In this document: positions 1 to 14,645 of the stretch, piece after piece
Numbering within the stretch: the first letter of the stretch is position 1
How the letters are laid out: the number at the start of each line of letters is the position of its first letter
Origin: Amaranthus tricolor
Taxonomy: Eukaryota; Streptophyta; Magnoliopsida; Caryophyllales; Amaranthaceae
Direction of reading: 5' to 3'
Assembly: GCF_026212465.1 (NCBI RefSeq)
Contig: NC_080053.1
Span: forward strand, 8,685,459 to 8,749,458
DNA: 64,000 nt
Notes under the pieces: generated by a model
What the model was told of the DNA's origin: nothing
Databases searched by the model: none
Seen by the model: only the letters and a program-made list of their open reading frames with translations
Position numbers and translations under genes: made by a program

Positions 1-16
1 GTTGTATTAATTTTTA

Positions 17-463
17 GGAAAATTACCAAGTATAATCCAACATTTTTATGATTTTCCTACAGTAATCTCATCTACTAATTAACCATAAATAATCTCAACT
101 CTATGGGGTATTTGCCTAGAGTAAACTCGGGTCATCGAATGGCCTGTTATAGTAGTTAACCTACCAAAAAAGTAAACAAAAAATTAATGGAAAATTATAG
201 ACTAATTTGATGATTTAGATAAAACATTCTAAATAACAAAAAAAAATTAGAAATTTATTTTAACAATTTTTATTCATTTTTTTTGACATTTTATTATAAT
301 TTATCTGTTTTAAAAAATAAAACTTATTATAGTAGGTCATCAGTTACGCTAGTTTACTCTTGAAAAATACCCCATAAAATTAAAATTATATATGATTAAC
401 TAATAAGTAGAATTATTATAAAAAAATCATAAAAAAACTAAATTATTTCGGCCATATTTTTCC
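17..463. mobile_element. Mutator-type MITE with 9-bp target duplication
   Basis: The first and last roughly 110 bases are imperfect inverted repeats; each runs from GGAAAA through a shared stretch ending near a TATGGGGTATTT motif. The 9-mer taattttta lies directly outside both ends (8-16 and 464-472). A 9-bp duplication plus long terminal inverted repeats is the usual signature of Mutator-like elements. The 447-bp body has no coding capacity, so it is a non-autonomous MITE. A decayed relative lies near 27300-27705. Confidence 0.8.
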
Positions 464-472
464 TAATTTTTA

Positions 473-2528
<2,056 letters not shown>

Positions 2529-2529
<1 letters not shown>

Positions 2530-3397
2530 ATTAAAAAAAACTACATAAAAAAATTCTAAAATTGGTTGATCAGTTGCCTAAAACGAGTGACATGTTTCTA
2601 ATATTTCACAAATATTCTATTTGAATTTACTTCACATTGTCATTTACCAGCTGAACTCCTTATTTTTAAGTTTTGAATTCACAAATGTTTTAGAAAGTAA
2701 CTTTTTGATTTTTAAAGAGATAGTAGTGTAATAGAGTGTGGTATGAGAATATTTATATAGAATGTACTTAAGAACATTTTAATAATTTAAATAAAAAAAA
2801 TAGCGATATAATAGAAAGAGCAAAAATATTAAAAAAAAAAAACAATTCAAGGAAAAAATGACCACAAATAAGAATGGAAATGTTTTATGCCACATTATAC
2901 ACGTTTGGGGGTAAAAACAATAATTGAATTTTCCACTAACCAAATATTGGATTTGTAACTTTTAGAAATTTGGTTAAAAACAAAAACCTTTTAGAAATTT
3001 GCTTTGTGGGTTAGCTAGTTTTAATTTGGTTAAATAAAAATTGTATTTATTTGTATTTTCCATTAAATATCTTTATTATGTTTATTTTCCATTATGTTAG
3101 AAATGTAGAGAAACATAATAATTTTTATTATGTTTCTAACATAGTAAACAATGAATAACATATGAATCTTAAAAGTCTCATATTAAAACTGGGCAAATCC
3201 AATTCCGTTAAGACAAGTAGCTACATCCTTTCTTTGTGGTTGCCAATCCCTTCCAAGATTTCCCCTTTCCATCCATCTTCCCTCCTCTTACTTATCCCTC
3301 TCCTACCTCCTGTCACTGTGATTTCTCTATATTTCGTCTTCCTCCGTCCAAAGAGTCAATCTTTCTGTCTCGATCTTCACTCCTCTCACCAATTGAC
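2529..3397. other. upstream region of MGD1
   Basis: AT-rich sequence leading into the MGD1 gene. From about 3200 it becomes C/T-rich (cctttccatccatcttccc), typical of a plant 5' leader. A short open frame at 3162-3449 lies in this leader and has no recognisable protein features. Confidence 0.45.
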
Positions 3398-3407
3398 TTA
3401 TATATTT
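3398..3407 (+). promoter_or_regulatory. possible TATA element of MGD1
   Basis: TTATATATTT about 80 bases before the MGD1 start codon, inside a CT-rich leader. Position and composition fit a core promoter, but the CT-rich tract upstream could also be transcribed, so a more distal start is possible. Confidence 0.3.
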
Positions 3408-3482
3408 AATTTATCTGCAAACACAAACTTTCAAATGCTACCCTCTTAAAAACCTAAGAAGGACTAATCTTTTCTTCTTTCA

Positions 3483-6400
3483 ATGGCTCATCCTTCAACA
3501 ACTTCAGAGCCCTCTAATTTGATTGATTGTGTGTCAAAATTGGGTCATTTTGCTTTGAATTCTAGTTTTCAGAGTCATAGCTCAAATGGGCATTCCTCAT
3601 TTGCTCCTGATTTTATGTATTTTAGTGGTTTAAGCTCTCAAAACAAGTATAAGTTTGCTAATTCATTGGGTTTTAGTAATGGGGGTTCTAGATTTAAGAG
3701 GGTTTTGAGTGATTTTAATAGGGCTATTAGGCTTCATTGTGATAGAATCCCACTTGGGTTTTCTTCAATTGGTGTTAATTCTGGGGAAAGTAATGGGGTT
3801 AGTGATAATGAACATGGAGGTTTGGAGGATGTTAGAGAGCCTGTCAATGGGGTTGTTGAGCCTGAAGCTCCTAAAAGAGTGCTTATTTTGATGAGTGATA
3901 CTGGGGGTGGTCACAGGGCTTCAGCTGAAGCTATCAAAGCTGCTTTCAATGAGGAGTTTGGTGATAATTATCAGGTCTAATTTTAATTTCTTCTCTTTTA
4001 TTATGCATTATTTGATTTTATTTATGATTTTTATACACCAAGAGTGAATTTTGATACATTTTTGTGATCAATACATTTGCCTGCTGTTAATGTAAGCTTG
4101 GCATCAAGAAAGTTGATATTACGTTTTTAAGTTGATGGTATACTTAATTATATACTTCTCTTGTTGCATAATGTTGTTGACATGTCCTATAACATATCAT
4201 TCCTAACAATGATGTTATTAGGTGGCTCTCACCTAGGCAAGGCGCGGTTTGAGTGTCTGATGTGGCAACCTTAGTCCTTAACCTTTGTTAGTGATGATAA
4301 ATATATTGTTTTCAGTTGACCCTTAACATCATCCACAATATGGTATAAATAAGACGTGCTCATGATTTAATGAGAAATTTTAATGTACATCAACACTTCA
4401 TTGCGAGTTCGAAATGTTTTTGAAAAGTGTGTAGTTGATGATAAAGTTATTCTGACTTAGTGGTTTGTTCAAAAGAAGGATAATTCCAAGTATAAAGAAC
4501 ATAATGAAATGCTTAAAATGAAAAGTGTATATGGAATGGAAGATGTTCAAGTACTATTGAGGTTGAGCGTGAGTTTAGCAAGTTTATGATTGAAATAAAG
4601 ATGACATTGTGATTAGGTAAGTAAACTGCATTTAGTTATTGTGAAAGTAATTTATAACTTTTTGTTGACATAGAATTGTTTTGTTGTGAAATTATAATTT
4701 TTCCTTCACTTGGTCTGTAACTGTGTGCCTATTTGAGATGTGTGAAAAGCATGGTTGCATACATGTAATTATCAGTTGATTGTATCGCTTTTAAATAGTG
4801 GTAGTTGCAGGTTTTTGTTACAGATTTGTGGTCTGAACATACTCCTTGGCCTTTCAATCAATTACCAAAGAGTTATAACTTCTTGGTGAAACATGGCCCT
4901 CTCTGGAAAATGACGTATTATGGTACTGCCCCTCGTGTAATCCATCAATCTAATTTTGCTGCAACATCTACATTTATAGCACGGTGAGTAATTATGCTAC
5001 TATGTTTTTATTTGGGTCAAGGCCTCAAAAATACGCCATTGTAATGCTTTAGAGTAAATTCTAGGTAGTTGTGGTGGGGTGTGAGAGAAATTCATGATTT
5101 AGCTAGAGAAAATGACATGATTGAGAGATCACGTCCTATTATTATCTTTTCTTACATACTACACATAAATGCTTTGTCTTTGCAGTTTTCGTCTCAATAA
5201 TAGCTAAACATGAAAGTCTGCAATGATGTAGGATCCGATGTGACAAACAGAGTTTTGCACTTTCAAGTTTTTAGATGTACGTTAAAGGGATGGAAGGTGA
5301 GAGTATAGCATCTGAGTTGGGGCGTTTTGAATGGTAAAGGTGGAAGCTTCTTGTTATTAAAAATAAGGGATATGGACGATGAAGGACATTTCGTTCAAGT
5401 TTAAATTAGTTTTTCATGGGTGTTAGGCCTTTATGTAGGCTCAAGATAATGCTAAAATAGGCCTTAGCCCGCCTAATCAATTTATTCCCTAGACCCTAAT
5501 TGCTATTTTTTTGCTTTTTGATGTTTGAATTGAGACTCTTGACTATGATATGGCTGGTTTATGAACAACACTCGTGGATGTTGGGACTTTTTGCTTTTAA
5601 ATGAAAATTTTTGCTACCTTAGAGCTACTTTTTATGTATATTATTGGTTGAGAGGTTTGGTTTCATTTGGTGTTACTAACTTATTAATGATTGAATTGAT
5701 GTTCATAATTAATAATTTCTACATTATTGACTGTGAAAATTATTGAGTTTTTTCATTTGGTGTTATGAATTGTTATGGTTTTGAAACTGTTACTATATAA
5801 TGTGTACATGATCAAAACTCTTCTCGGTGTTGCTTTATTAAATGAGGATCATTGTTACTGTCTACTTGGTGTTTTTTTTTAATATAATAAATTGATTATT
5901 TTAGTGTATTTTTTTATTAAGTTTGTCAATTCATAAAAATAAGGGAAAAAGGGCCACAAATAATTGGTACTTATATATTTATTTTTTGAATAATAAAAAA
6001 ATTTTTAGAAGATAAATGAATTTTAATTTCTCTTTTTACATTTAAAATGACTAAACAATATACATAAGCAATCACAACTTTTTATTTTGCAAAATTGTAG
6101 AATCATTTAATTCTACGATTCGATTCTACGATCCAATTCTGAGAGTTGTTTCTGATTTAAGTTAGAATTATGATTTTAACAACCTTGGTTACAATGAAAT
6201 TGAATGGCACCAATTTAAACTTGACTGAGAGGTTGGTCTTTCATTCTAAGATTAGACTCAAATGTTGATGGATCGTTAAAGAATTGAAATCATGACTTAC
6301 GCCTTGTGGACTTCGAAGTGTGAAGCCACTTGACCTTTTACTTCTTGGAATAGTCTTTTGCTCTGGGCTTGCTTCTTCGTACGACAATCTGATCTTTCTT

Positions 6401-9400
6401 TCATCGATCAATCTCTTTGGCCCGTATGCTTCCTTTGGATGTGTAGTCTATATCCTACAAGCTTTTCCGACTTTTTTAATTACATATTTTTTATGAATAC
6501 AACCAGGGGTGGATAAAGGGTATTGTCCTAGCTGTCCAGTTAATCACTTAAATATCGCAAACTTCCTATATAGAACAAGAAAACAAGGTAGAGGAGTTGG
6601 TTGGGCCTTCACTATGTAACGCAAGCCTCCTGAGATTGAAATCTGTAGCGTGCAAACTGACACATTTTAAGTTAAAATGTTGTTGAATGTAAAATGTTTT
6701 TGGTGTGAAACACATGTTTTCCCACTTTGTGATGAGTTGAATGTAGTAATATTGTAGACAGAAACTTTTGCTTCCCAATGTATGGTGGTGTGTCATGTAG
6801 TCATCAAATGTAGTGATTGTTGTTGTAAATGATAAGCTTTAGAATCTATTAATGGAAGTTTCTTAGCCTGAGAGTGTTCTGTTATTATTCACTCGGTGAC
6901 ATGATAGCCATGAATGTGTGATCTAATATCAGTTATGACAATCCTTGTATATTTGCGTGAATTGGTATGTTGCTTATGCAATTGCAAACACTGTATTGTG
7001 AAATTATGATATGCTTGAAAATTGGCTGTGTTGGGATTTTTGTGACTCGAACCAAGTCCAAGATCATGAAGAAGATGAATCAAGTGTGGGTCAAAAATGC
7101 CAGATCCGCGGAGTGCGGAGATCTACGCGGGGTGCGGAGTATTACGCGAGGCGTGGAGAAGCTTCTGTATTGGGTAGAATGTTGGGCGCGTGCTGTGGAG
7201 ATCTACGCAGGTCACACTTGCAGGGCGCGGACTTCTACGCCTGTGCGTTTCTACGTATTAGCCGGTTTCTTCTTGGTTTTTGACGGTTTTTTTTTTATTT
7301 TCTTAACCTAATTTGTTTGTTTTATGAGGTATACTATATAAAGGCCCCAGAATTAGGGTATGCAATGCAAAACACAAAGTGAGGAAAACTAAGAGAGAAA
7401 AAGCTCGGAGAGCCATTGTTGTGGCTTCTCATGTTATCTTGTAATCTCCCAGATAGTGAAAGTTTATTTTCGGTGCCAGTGGATATAGCTATCACATTGA
7501 TAGTGAACCACGTTAAATTTTTCGGTGTGATTTTCTTTATTGTTTGTTTGAATCTTTATTGCTTCCGTTATTGTTTTCGATCTTTGCTTCCGCTGTCGCA
7601 CAACAGACTGCGTTTGACATATAATGAGTTCTTCATCTTTGGGTTTGCTTTATGAAGACTGTTGCACTAACTAAAAAGTTTGTCGTCTTACCTAGCTAAC
7701 TTTGATCTGATTCCTGAACAGTGAGGTTGCCAAAGGGTTGATGAAATACCAGCCAGATATCATCATTAGTGTGCATCCTCTAATGCAACATGTTCCACTT
7801 CGTATCTTAAGGTCCAAAGGCCTTCTCCAGAAAATTATCTTCACTACTGTGATTACAGATCTGAGCACCTGTCATCCTACATGGTAGGTGTCCTCTGTGC
7901 GTATCATAAAAGTATTGTGTGTAAGACACTATCGAATGACGAACGTGTGACATTTGCTTTTCCTACCTGTTTTTTTATTTTATTTTATTCCTTGTTGATA
8001 TAGGTTTCATAAGCTTGTGACAAGGTGCTACTGTCCGTCGAATGAGGTGGCTCGAAGAGCAACAAAAGCTGGTTTGCAGCCTTCTCAAATTAAGGTTTTT
8101 GGACTTCCTGTGCGGCCTTCCTTTGTTAGGCCTGTTCGACCAAAGGTTTATCTGCTCTACCCTCTTCATTTAATCTGTCCAATGCTTTACTAAGACATAC
8201 TATCTGGTTGACTGGGTCATTAGTGTCCTCATGCATACATATGGTATTTTTAACATTTTGCTAAGACGCCTTGCCAAATTGAGCTGATTTGAAATCGGCA
8301 TTATTTCTTGTGAATTTTTTAGTCCTGACGATGAACACTGTGCTTATTGTTTTCTCAGAAATAAGATTGAAGTTCTTTGGTTTCTTTCCTTTTTTTTGTG
8401 TGTGTATTTACTTGCTTGTTTGTTCAGCAGGAGATTATTATCTTCTAATTTACCTTTGTTTTCCTCAGCCCGAGTTACGGAAGGAGCTGGGAATGGATGA
8501 GCATCTTCCTGCTGTTATGTTGATGGGTGGAGGAGAAGGCATGGGACCCATTGAAGCTACTGCACGGGCTCTTGGAAATGCATTATATGACTCTAACCTT
8601 GATGAGCCGATTGGTCAAATTCTTGTAATTTGTGGTCACAACAAGAAGCTTGCCGCAAAGCTGAGTTCAATTGACTGGAAGATCCCTGTCCAGGTATGCC
8701 AGTCAAATGGTTCCAACACGATTTGGGCCAGTTCAGTACTTCAGCCCTAATACTACATGTTCTGAACTGCTTACAAATATACATTCAAAAGTAAATGATA
8801 GTCTGTTGGAAATTTCAGGTGAAAGGTTTTGTCACAAAAATGGAGGAGTGCATGGGTGCTTGTGATTGTATTATAACAAAGGTAAAAATCTTTTAAGATG
8901 TTTTTCTGGTTTACCTTATCTGTACTCTTATGAGGCTTGCTTTCTGCAGGCTGGCCCTGGAACTATTGCAGAAGCAATGATTCGAGGACTACCCATCATT
9001 CTAAATGATTACATCGCTGGGCAGGTATCTATTTCTTTGTCCGAATATTATTGGCCACTATTTGCTTCATGTGTACTCAAATACAACTGTCACCAAAGCA
9101 GGACTTGATTTATCTTTTGTCTTTGCCTACGATGTATGTCGCTTATTACTTGTAGTCCAATCTGCAGTTCATATCATAGTAATTCCAATCCATCAACTAA
9201 GAGTTAGTGCGATAGAGCCTTGATTCTTACACTCAATTCTTCGTACGAAACTACATCTTATGATGGTCAGAACCTTCGATATGGATAAGGTTGTATATAT
9301 CCGATCCCCCAACCCCACCTGGGGAGGAGCTACTTAGTGGCGTTGCGGTAATGGAATGGACTGTTAGGTATACAAGTGAAGAATCCAGAACTCGTGCCCG

Positions 9401-10178
9401 TAGCTACATTGGGTACTTGGATACACGTGCCCGAGTTGTTCGGAAAGAAATAAAAGTTTGTTTTGAGAATAATACACTATCCTTAAGTTAGCGAGGCAAT
9501 TGTCTTACTAATTTCCTCGCCTTGCATTAGATAGATTCTTGCAATCAGTATATCCATTTAAATTTAATGTTTCTTATTTTCTAAATGTTTTATTTTAGTC
9601 ATTTCTTACTAATTGTTTTCAGAAAGTTTATCAGCTCATTGTTATTGTTGCGCCTCTAATGTTTTAAAAGTGAACATTGCCTGAATTATAATATTCAGGC
9701 TCACATAATAAAACCGATTTTCTTACATTTGTGCATATAATAAAAGTTTTGTGGTGATTTTTTCTTGAAAATAATGTCTATTTAACTTGTGCCTCACTTA
9801 TCTGACAACTCTATTGCCTGTACTTGGATTTCTTTGGCCATTTCGTGATTACTTTTTGCAGAGTTTCCTTGTGAGCTAGACCGAACAAAGAACCTCATAT
9901 CCCTTACTTCCTACTGAATCTGATCGTGTTTATTGGTGCAGGAAGCTGGAAACGTGCCTTTTGTTTTAGAGAATGGTATTGGAAAATACTCGAAGCTGCC
10001 CAAGGAAATCGCCAATATTGTTGCTCAATGGTTTGGCCCTAAATCTCATGAGTTGCAGATCATGTCAGAGAACGCATTGAAGCACGCAAGGCCAGACGCT
10101 GTATTCAAGATCGTTCACGATCTTCATGAACTCATCAAACAACGAAGTCTTGTACGCCAATACGCATGTGCACCTTGA
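3483..10178 (+). CDS. MGD1: monogalactosyldiacylglycerol synthase, type A, chloroplast (8 exons)
   Basis: Transfers galactose from UDP-galactose to diacylglycerol at the chloroplast inner envelope, making the main thylakoid lipid. Exons by frame and GT-AG consistency: 3483-3974, 4811-4983, 7722-7883, 8004-8145, 8469-8693, 8819-8881, 8950-9024, 9942-10178. They total 1569 nt, or 522 residues, the length I recall for spinach MGD1. Residues 1 to about 125 are the Ser/Asn-rich plastid-targeting and pre-domain region. The MGDG_synth/GT28 N-terminal motif [10 protein letters not shown] is at 141-150. The second Rossmann half includes MGGGEGMG (about 342-349) and the donor-binding [10 protein letters not shown] at the start of exon 7. 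All splice phases agree and no stop or frameshift is seen, so the gene looks functional. Intron 2 (4984-7721) holds a solo LTR and intron 7 (9025-9941) a SINE-like tail. The first ATG opens a plausible transit peptide. Confidence 0.96.
7029..7605 (+). mobile_element. Copia-type solo LTR in MGD1 intron 2
   Basis: A 577-bp block starts TGTTG and ends CAACA, the perfect 5-bp inverted ends of an LTR. Flanking pentamers are ggctg and gactg (4 of 5 match), a decayed target duplication. Inside, a TATA box (actatataaaggc, near 7333) is followed by a transcribed-leader-like segment and a T-rich U5 with GTGAACCACGTTAAAT, a phrase typical of plant Copia LTRs. No gag or pol flanks it. The GC-rich part at 7100-7260 repeats a GGAGATCTACGC-like phrase. 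Its sense matches the gene. Confidence 0.75.
9230..9365 (+). mobile_element. SINE-like 3' tail in MGD1 intron 7
   Basis: The phrase around gatatggataaggttgtata, followed by a C-rich CCCCCAACCCCACC block and GCTACTTAGTGGC, resembles the shared 3' tail of several plant SINE/RTE families. I do not see a clear pol III box A/box B pair or target duplications, so this may be a fragment. Confidence 0.4.
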
Positions 10179-10620
10179 CATCAAAAAACAGATAAAAAAA
10201 ATACCTGCGCAAGTTGGTAATTCAGTGGACTGCGGAGTAGAACATACTCCTGATTTTTTGAGGTGCTGGGGTTTGATGATTCATTGTTTACCCAAGTGGT
10301 GAATGTAGTGTAGCTTGAAATTTTAGCAATTAATTAATCATTTTTTTTGGGATTGGAGAACTGAGGAGAAGCCATTGATATTCCTCTTTAATAACTACCA
10401 ATACAATTATGTTATGTTTTAGTTGATGTAGGTTGCATTGCATTTGGAGGGTTTGGTGTACATTATTTTGCGTCAAATACAACTTGCAGCCATTTTCAGT
10501 AGCCTTGACTCTTGAGCACAATACCGTCTCTAATATTTTATGGGCTCTAAGTAAATTGAAAGAAAAAGACTTCTCTACAGAAGCTGATTCTGGTTTTTAT
10601 CGTTGTTTGACAAAATAAAA
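10179..10620 (+). other. probable 3' UTR of MGD1
   Basis: Non-coding sequence after the MGD1 stop codon. A canonical AATAAA is present at 10614-10619 and TGTA-rich text upstream, consistent with a plant polyadenylation region. The exact cleavage site cannot be told. Confidence 0.4.
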
Positions 10621-11241
10621 GAGACATAACCTATATATTATGCAAAAGCTCCCGTACATAAAAAGAAGGAAACTAGAACAAATGCAAAATATAGTGAGCA
10701 AGAGTATATGAACATTGAAATCAAGGTGTTCACCTTTTCTTTTAGTTGAGATAAATTTTTCGTAAGTCTTTATTGATTCATAATGTTGACCTCAGTAACT
10801 TGTGAGGCAAAGAAAAATTTCTTACGATTATTAAATTTTTTATCTCTAAAGTTACAATCCATTTGTTACTTTTTAAACAAATAATTACTCGTACTCAAAA
10901 CAGACCTACAGGCTGTCAATATGACAGCCTGATTACTAAATTTGATCGCATCAATTAAATTTAAATGCATCACATAGGCAGTTTAAGTTTATAGCTATAA
11001 ACATGTGTAATCCTCCAATAATTACACATTTCAATAGAATCATGATTAATTGAAAATAGAATTTTGATTGACATAATTTAGAACATTACACAAGCTAAGA
11101 CACACAACTTATGGTCTCAAAGACGTATTACAAAAAGGTAAGTACACATAATTGTACTCACACATTATTTAATAAACTTATTACAATGATAAACTTAGTA
11201 TGTTGATAGCAGTAAAATAGTATGATAATTGATATGTAAAG
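10621..11241. other. intergenic, between convergent MGD1 and germin-like genes
   Basis: AT-rich spacer between two genes that point at each other, so it should hold both 3' ends. It includes a perfect short hairpin at 10910-10930 (9-bp arms aggctgtca, loop ata). No coding sequence seen. Confidence 0.5.
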
Positions 11242-11892
11242 CTAAGCATTGGTTATACCAAATAACGATTTCAATCTAGCAATCTCTAATGGATTCACAA
11301 GAGTGATTTGTGTAATTAAATCAGTTGGTAAATTTCCAGCCAGTAATGAGTTTGTAATAAGTTGAATCCCCGGGTTTGCGCCGTTATAGCCAGAATATGC
11401 AGTAGCTGAGGTTTTACCAGCATTTACTTGAAAATGAACCAATGTTGGTGGAAACACCATAACATCTCCAACCTCGAGTCTTTTGAAATATGCCGTGTTA
11501 TTTGTGTCGACAAATCCTGCAATAATGGATCCTTTAACGACAATTATAAACTCTGATGTTCGATGTGTGTGAGCGGGTATAACTCCACCCACACCAAGGT
11601 CTATTTTTGATGTAGCGATACCTAAACCATTCAAACCTGGGAAGGTATTTGTAAATGCTAGTGTCGCATTTGCTTTATATATGTTTGTTGTGGTTTTTTG
11701 AACACGAAAACCAGTGAAAATAAAATCATCTATTGTCACGGTTGCTCGATTTTTGCAAGCATACCCGACTGGTGATGTTTGGCGGCTAATGTCTCCAACA
11801 CAAAAATCGAATTCAATGTCGCAATAAGCGAGGGAAATGAATAGAGAAAAAAGAAAGAAAAATACAAGGCTATTCATTTTGTTTTCTTGCAT
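11242..11892 (-). CDS. germin-like protein, secreted cupin (single exon)
   Basis: Germin-like proteins are apoplastic, Mn-binding cupins; some have superoxide dismutase or auxin-binding activity. The 216-residue protein has a hydrophobic signal peptide ending near residue 24 (SLAYC-D). The conserved germin disulfide pair is Cys31 and Cys46. Cupin box 1 runs from about 103 with metal ligands His108, His110 and Glu114 (HTHRTSE). Box 2 (GDVMVFPPTLVHF) supplies His153. One N-glycosylation sequon lies at Asn75. Length and motif order fit the family; it is nearest the ABP19/20-like germin subfamily by general look. No break is visible. The first ATG (11890-11892) is only about 20 bases from a TATA box, so the in-frame ATG five codons later (11875-11877) may be the real start; it also gives a cleaner signal peptide beginning MNSLVF. 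Confidence 0.93.
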   Translation of the reverse strand: MQENKMNSLVFFFLFSLFISLAYCDIEFDFCVGDISRQTSPVGYACKNRATVTIDDFIFTGFRVQKTTTNIYKANATLAFTNTFPGLNGLGIATSKIDLGVGGVIPAHTHRTSEFIIVVKGSIIAGFVDTNNTAYFKRLEVGDVMVFPPTLVHFQVNAGKTSATAYSGYNGANPGIQLITNSLLAGNLPTDLITQITLVNPLEIARLKSLFGITNA

Positions 11893-11913
11893 TTGGTTTC
11901 CTCATTGGCAACC

Positions 11914-11923
11914 TTTATATAAG
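11914..11923 (-). promoter_or_regulatory. TATA box of the germin-like gene
   Basis: On the minus strand this reads TTATATAAAG. Transcription would be expected 25-32 bases downstream, that is near 11885-11895, at or just past the first ATG. This favours the second in-frame ATG at 11877. Confidence 0.55.
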
Positions 11924-12783
11924 GGTGAGGCTTATTTCACAAATACACTTATGTACCTCTTATTTTGCACTTAGTGTAAAACGGGTGAAATTTAGTGAAA
12001 ATAGAGATTAGGTTGGAGAGTAAACACTTAGTGTGAAATGAATGAAATTTAGTGGAATAAAAAATTAGACTGACGAATAAAATAAAAAAAATGCAGAATA
12101 CGAATGAGTGGTTAAGATGGAGAAAGTATAATTTTATGCATAAGATTAAAAAAGTGAAAGTGAAACAATAAATTAAAAAATTGCAAAAATGAGTGAAATA
12201 AAATAAAATGGAGAAACAACTTGAGTAACTTGCTCAAGGTCAAGTCTATTAATTAGTTTTAATTAGGCTCGAGGGTACTCAAAATTGAAGTCGTATTAAT
12301 TAATATAAACGATCGAATAATAAATGATTTGAAATTGTGGTTGATTCTTAGTTACTACTTCATCTTTTGTGTTAGGTGCTATACACACAAGAATTACAAG
12401 AATTAAGAAAATGATAACTTTATGTTAAAAATACTATTATAATCTCTAAAAAGTTAATATATACAACTTATGTTGTATAAGACCGTTTTATAATGAGACT
12501 GACTTATAAAATTAGTCCATTGCTATAATTAATTATTTTTAAATTATAAGTAACCGATTTAACACACTTAATATACATGATCAGTCCAATTTTCACAATT
12601 AGACCCTTTGAAATAAGAATTTTTGTATATATAAGGTTAAGGAAAAAGTAGGGGTAAATTAGATCTTTACATTGTTATTTTTTTTTTGCCAAAAATAATA
12701 ATTTGCAATTAATTTTAAACGGTTAAATAACAAATGTTTAGCAGATGTAATAAAACGAAGGGAATATTAATTAATAATTAATA
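11924..12783. other. intergenic, no gene seen
   Basis: Upstream region of the germin-like gene. It contains GAAATTTAGTG phrases repeated near 11985 and 12040, and the phrase TTGTATAAGACCG near 12472, which recurs at 32725 and looks like dispersed-repeat text. No coding sequence. Confidence 0.5.
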
Positions 12784-13044
12784 CTCCCTTCTATACGACC
12801 TAAGTATCGCATTTTTTATTGGGTCATGTGACTCTAAATGTCTTATTTCTATTTTGGGTATGTCTTTACCAATTTACCCTTACGAAACATAATCTTTTTA
12901 GACCTCTACACTTACTAACTCACTTTACCCCTATAAAAATTTAAAAATACTATAGTTATTCTCTTTCATATGTGGTCCAATTTAATTATCTAAAAAATAA
13001 TAAAAAAATAAAATAAAACACTTAGGATGAATAAAAGGGAATAG
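12784..13044. mobile_element. Stowaway-like MITE
   Basis: It begins CTCCCTTCTATACGACCTAAG after a TA dinucleotide. It ends with the inverted counterpart (CTTAGGATGAATAAAAGGGA then ATAG) before another TA. A CTCCCT terminus with TA duplication is the signature of Stowaway (Tc1/mariner-derived) MITEs. The 261-bp AT-rich body has no coding capacity. Confidence 0.75.
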
Positions 13045-14029
13045 TATTCGTAATAAAAATATAGTTGACCTTTGCCACATTATTTTATTTTTTGTTTTTC
13101 AACTTGGCTCAAAATAGTTGCTCACATTTCTTTCTAACAAACTTAATATTTCAAACACTTAATAATTTCTTTTATGATGAAAAATTTTACGTATTTATTT
13201 GGGTAGAGGGATTGTCAAGTAATTTTACGTAAAATATTTATGACCCGTATTTATTTAGAGTAGCGTGTTAGAGTGTTTAGCTATTAATTCTAAGTTAATC
13301 TTAATGTATTCAAATTGCTTTACTATATAACAGTCAATAGGTGTCAATTTTGATGCTCGTGAAAATTCGCAAATGCCCAACTTATTTTTACTGAACTGAA
13401 CTCGTTTTATCGGAGCTTATTAAATAATTAGAATGTGACGGTAAAAGTGATGGACAAATTTGAATTGAATGAACTTAATCTAACTTTTTAAAAGTGATCT
13501 TACTTAATATAATTGAATTGATGTGAATTGAACTAAACTTAACGAATCTTTAACTTGTACTGGAGTTGACTGACATGATTTGATCTAACTTGGTAGTATG
13601 GACTCAATGGACAACAGATTATTGTATAATACCTATATTTTTATAAAATGAATGTAAAGCTTGAAGCTTATTCAGTTGAATGACAATTGTTAAACCCTAA
13701 ACTGAATGAATTTGGCAGACAATTACCCAAATTGTTGAATTTTAAAGTTTATTTGTCTTAATTCTTTTTGTTAAATATTTAAACCTAAGCCTTGGTAGTT
13801 TGTTATTTCTTACATTTTGTCCGATTTCTTTAACATCTTCCTACTTGCTTCGTTGCTCATTTCCATTAGTACTGATGTTTTCATTAGTATATGAGATGTA
13901 TATCGTAAGTAATCGATGAAGCTAAGTTGACTAATTAACCTCTTTTGTTTCATTTAAGTATATTACCTCTTTTTACTAACCTTAACTTCAATAATTAAGT
14001 TCTCATATACTAATCACATCAATTCATTA

Positions 14030-14073
<44 letters not shown>

Positions 14074-14645
14074 TTTTATATATATAAAAATTGATTTGGA
14101 GAGAGATATCTTGGTGTTAAATTATGTCCAATGGTATGGTGATTGGTGATATTATTAATTGTAGATAAAGATTACAATTTAATGGATTGTGAAGCTTCTT
14201 TAGTATTACTCACCTGATTACTACTTTTCAATTAATATCTTCACAATTGACAAGATAACGAATGTTGTATTTCATTAATAATATTTATTAGGGATGGCAG
14301 ACGTATAAAATTATTCAGGTTTTGCACTGCATTCGGCCCAATTGAAGTGGATATGAGTATGAATTTATGGGAAAGAACATTCGCCCCAGTTAATTCTTTT
14401 GGTTCCTTTTAAAAGTACTGGTATTCTATTTTTTTTTTGATAAGTCCGTCTAGAATCTATAAATAAAGAAATGATGAATGTCTATATTGTGCCTAGACTG
14501 TTTAATTTGGTGAGCAAAGATTTTCTTACGCTATAAAATGGATGAGCCACGAGTTAGATTGTTAACAGACATTTATTAGCTTGTATATAGAAACCATTAA
14601 GCGAAAGATCTTCAACTGAAACAATCAAAAAAAAATCAACGTTAA
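13045..14645. other. intergenic, no gene seen
   Basis: AT-rich sequence without coding frames or clear element ends. It contains a 34-base T run at 14032-14065. Confidence 0.5.
14032..14065. repeat. poly(T) tract, 34 bases
   Basis: An uninterrupted run of T. It could be the poly(A) tail of a minus-strand retroposon, but no element body could be delimited beside it. Confidence 0.8.

Noticed and set aside
6967..7311. Overlapping open frames of 90-114 codons in MGD1 intron 2
   Set aside because: They lie in the GC-rich part of a solo LTR and show no protein features.
10910..10930. Perfect 9-bp-arm hairpin as a transcription terminator
   Set aside because: Intrinsic hairpin terminators are bacterial; in this plant pol II context it has no established meaning.
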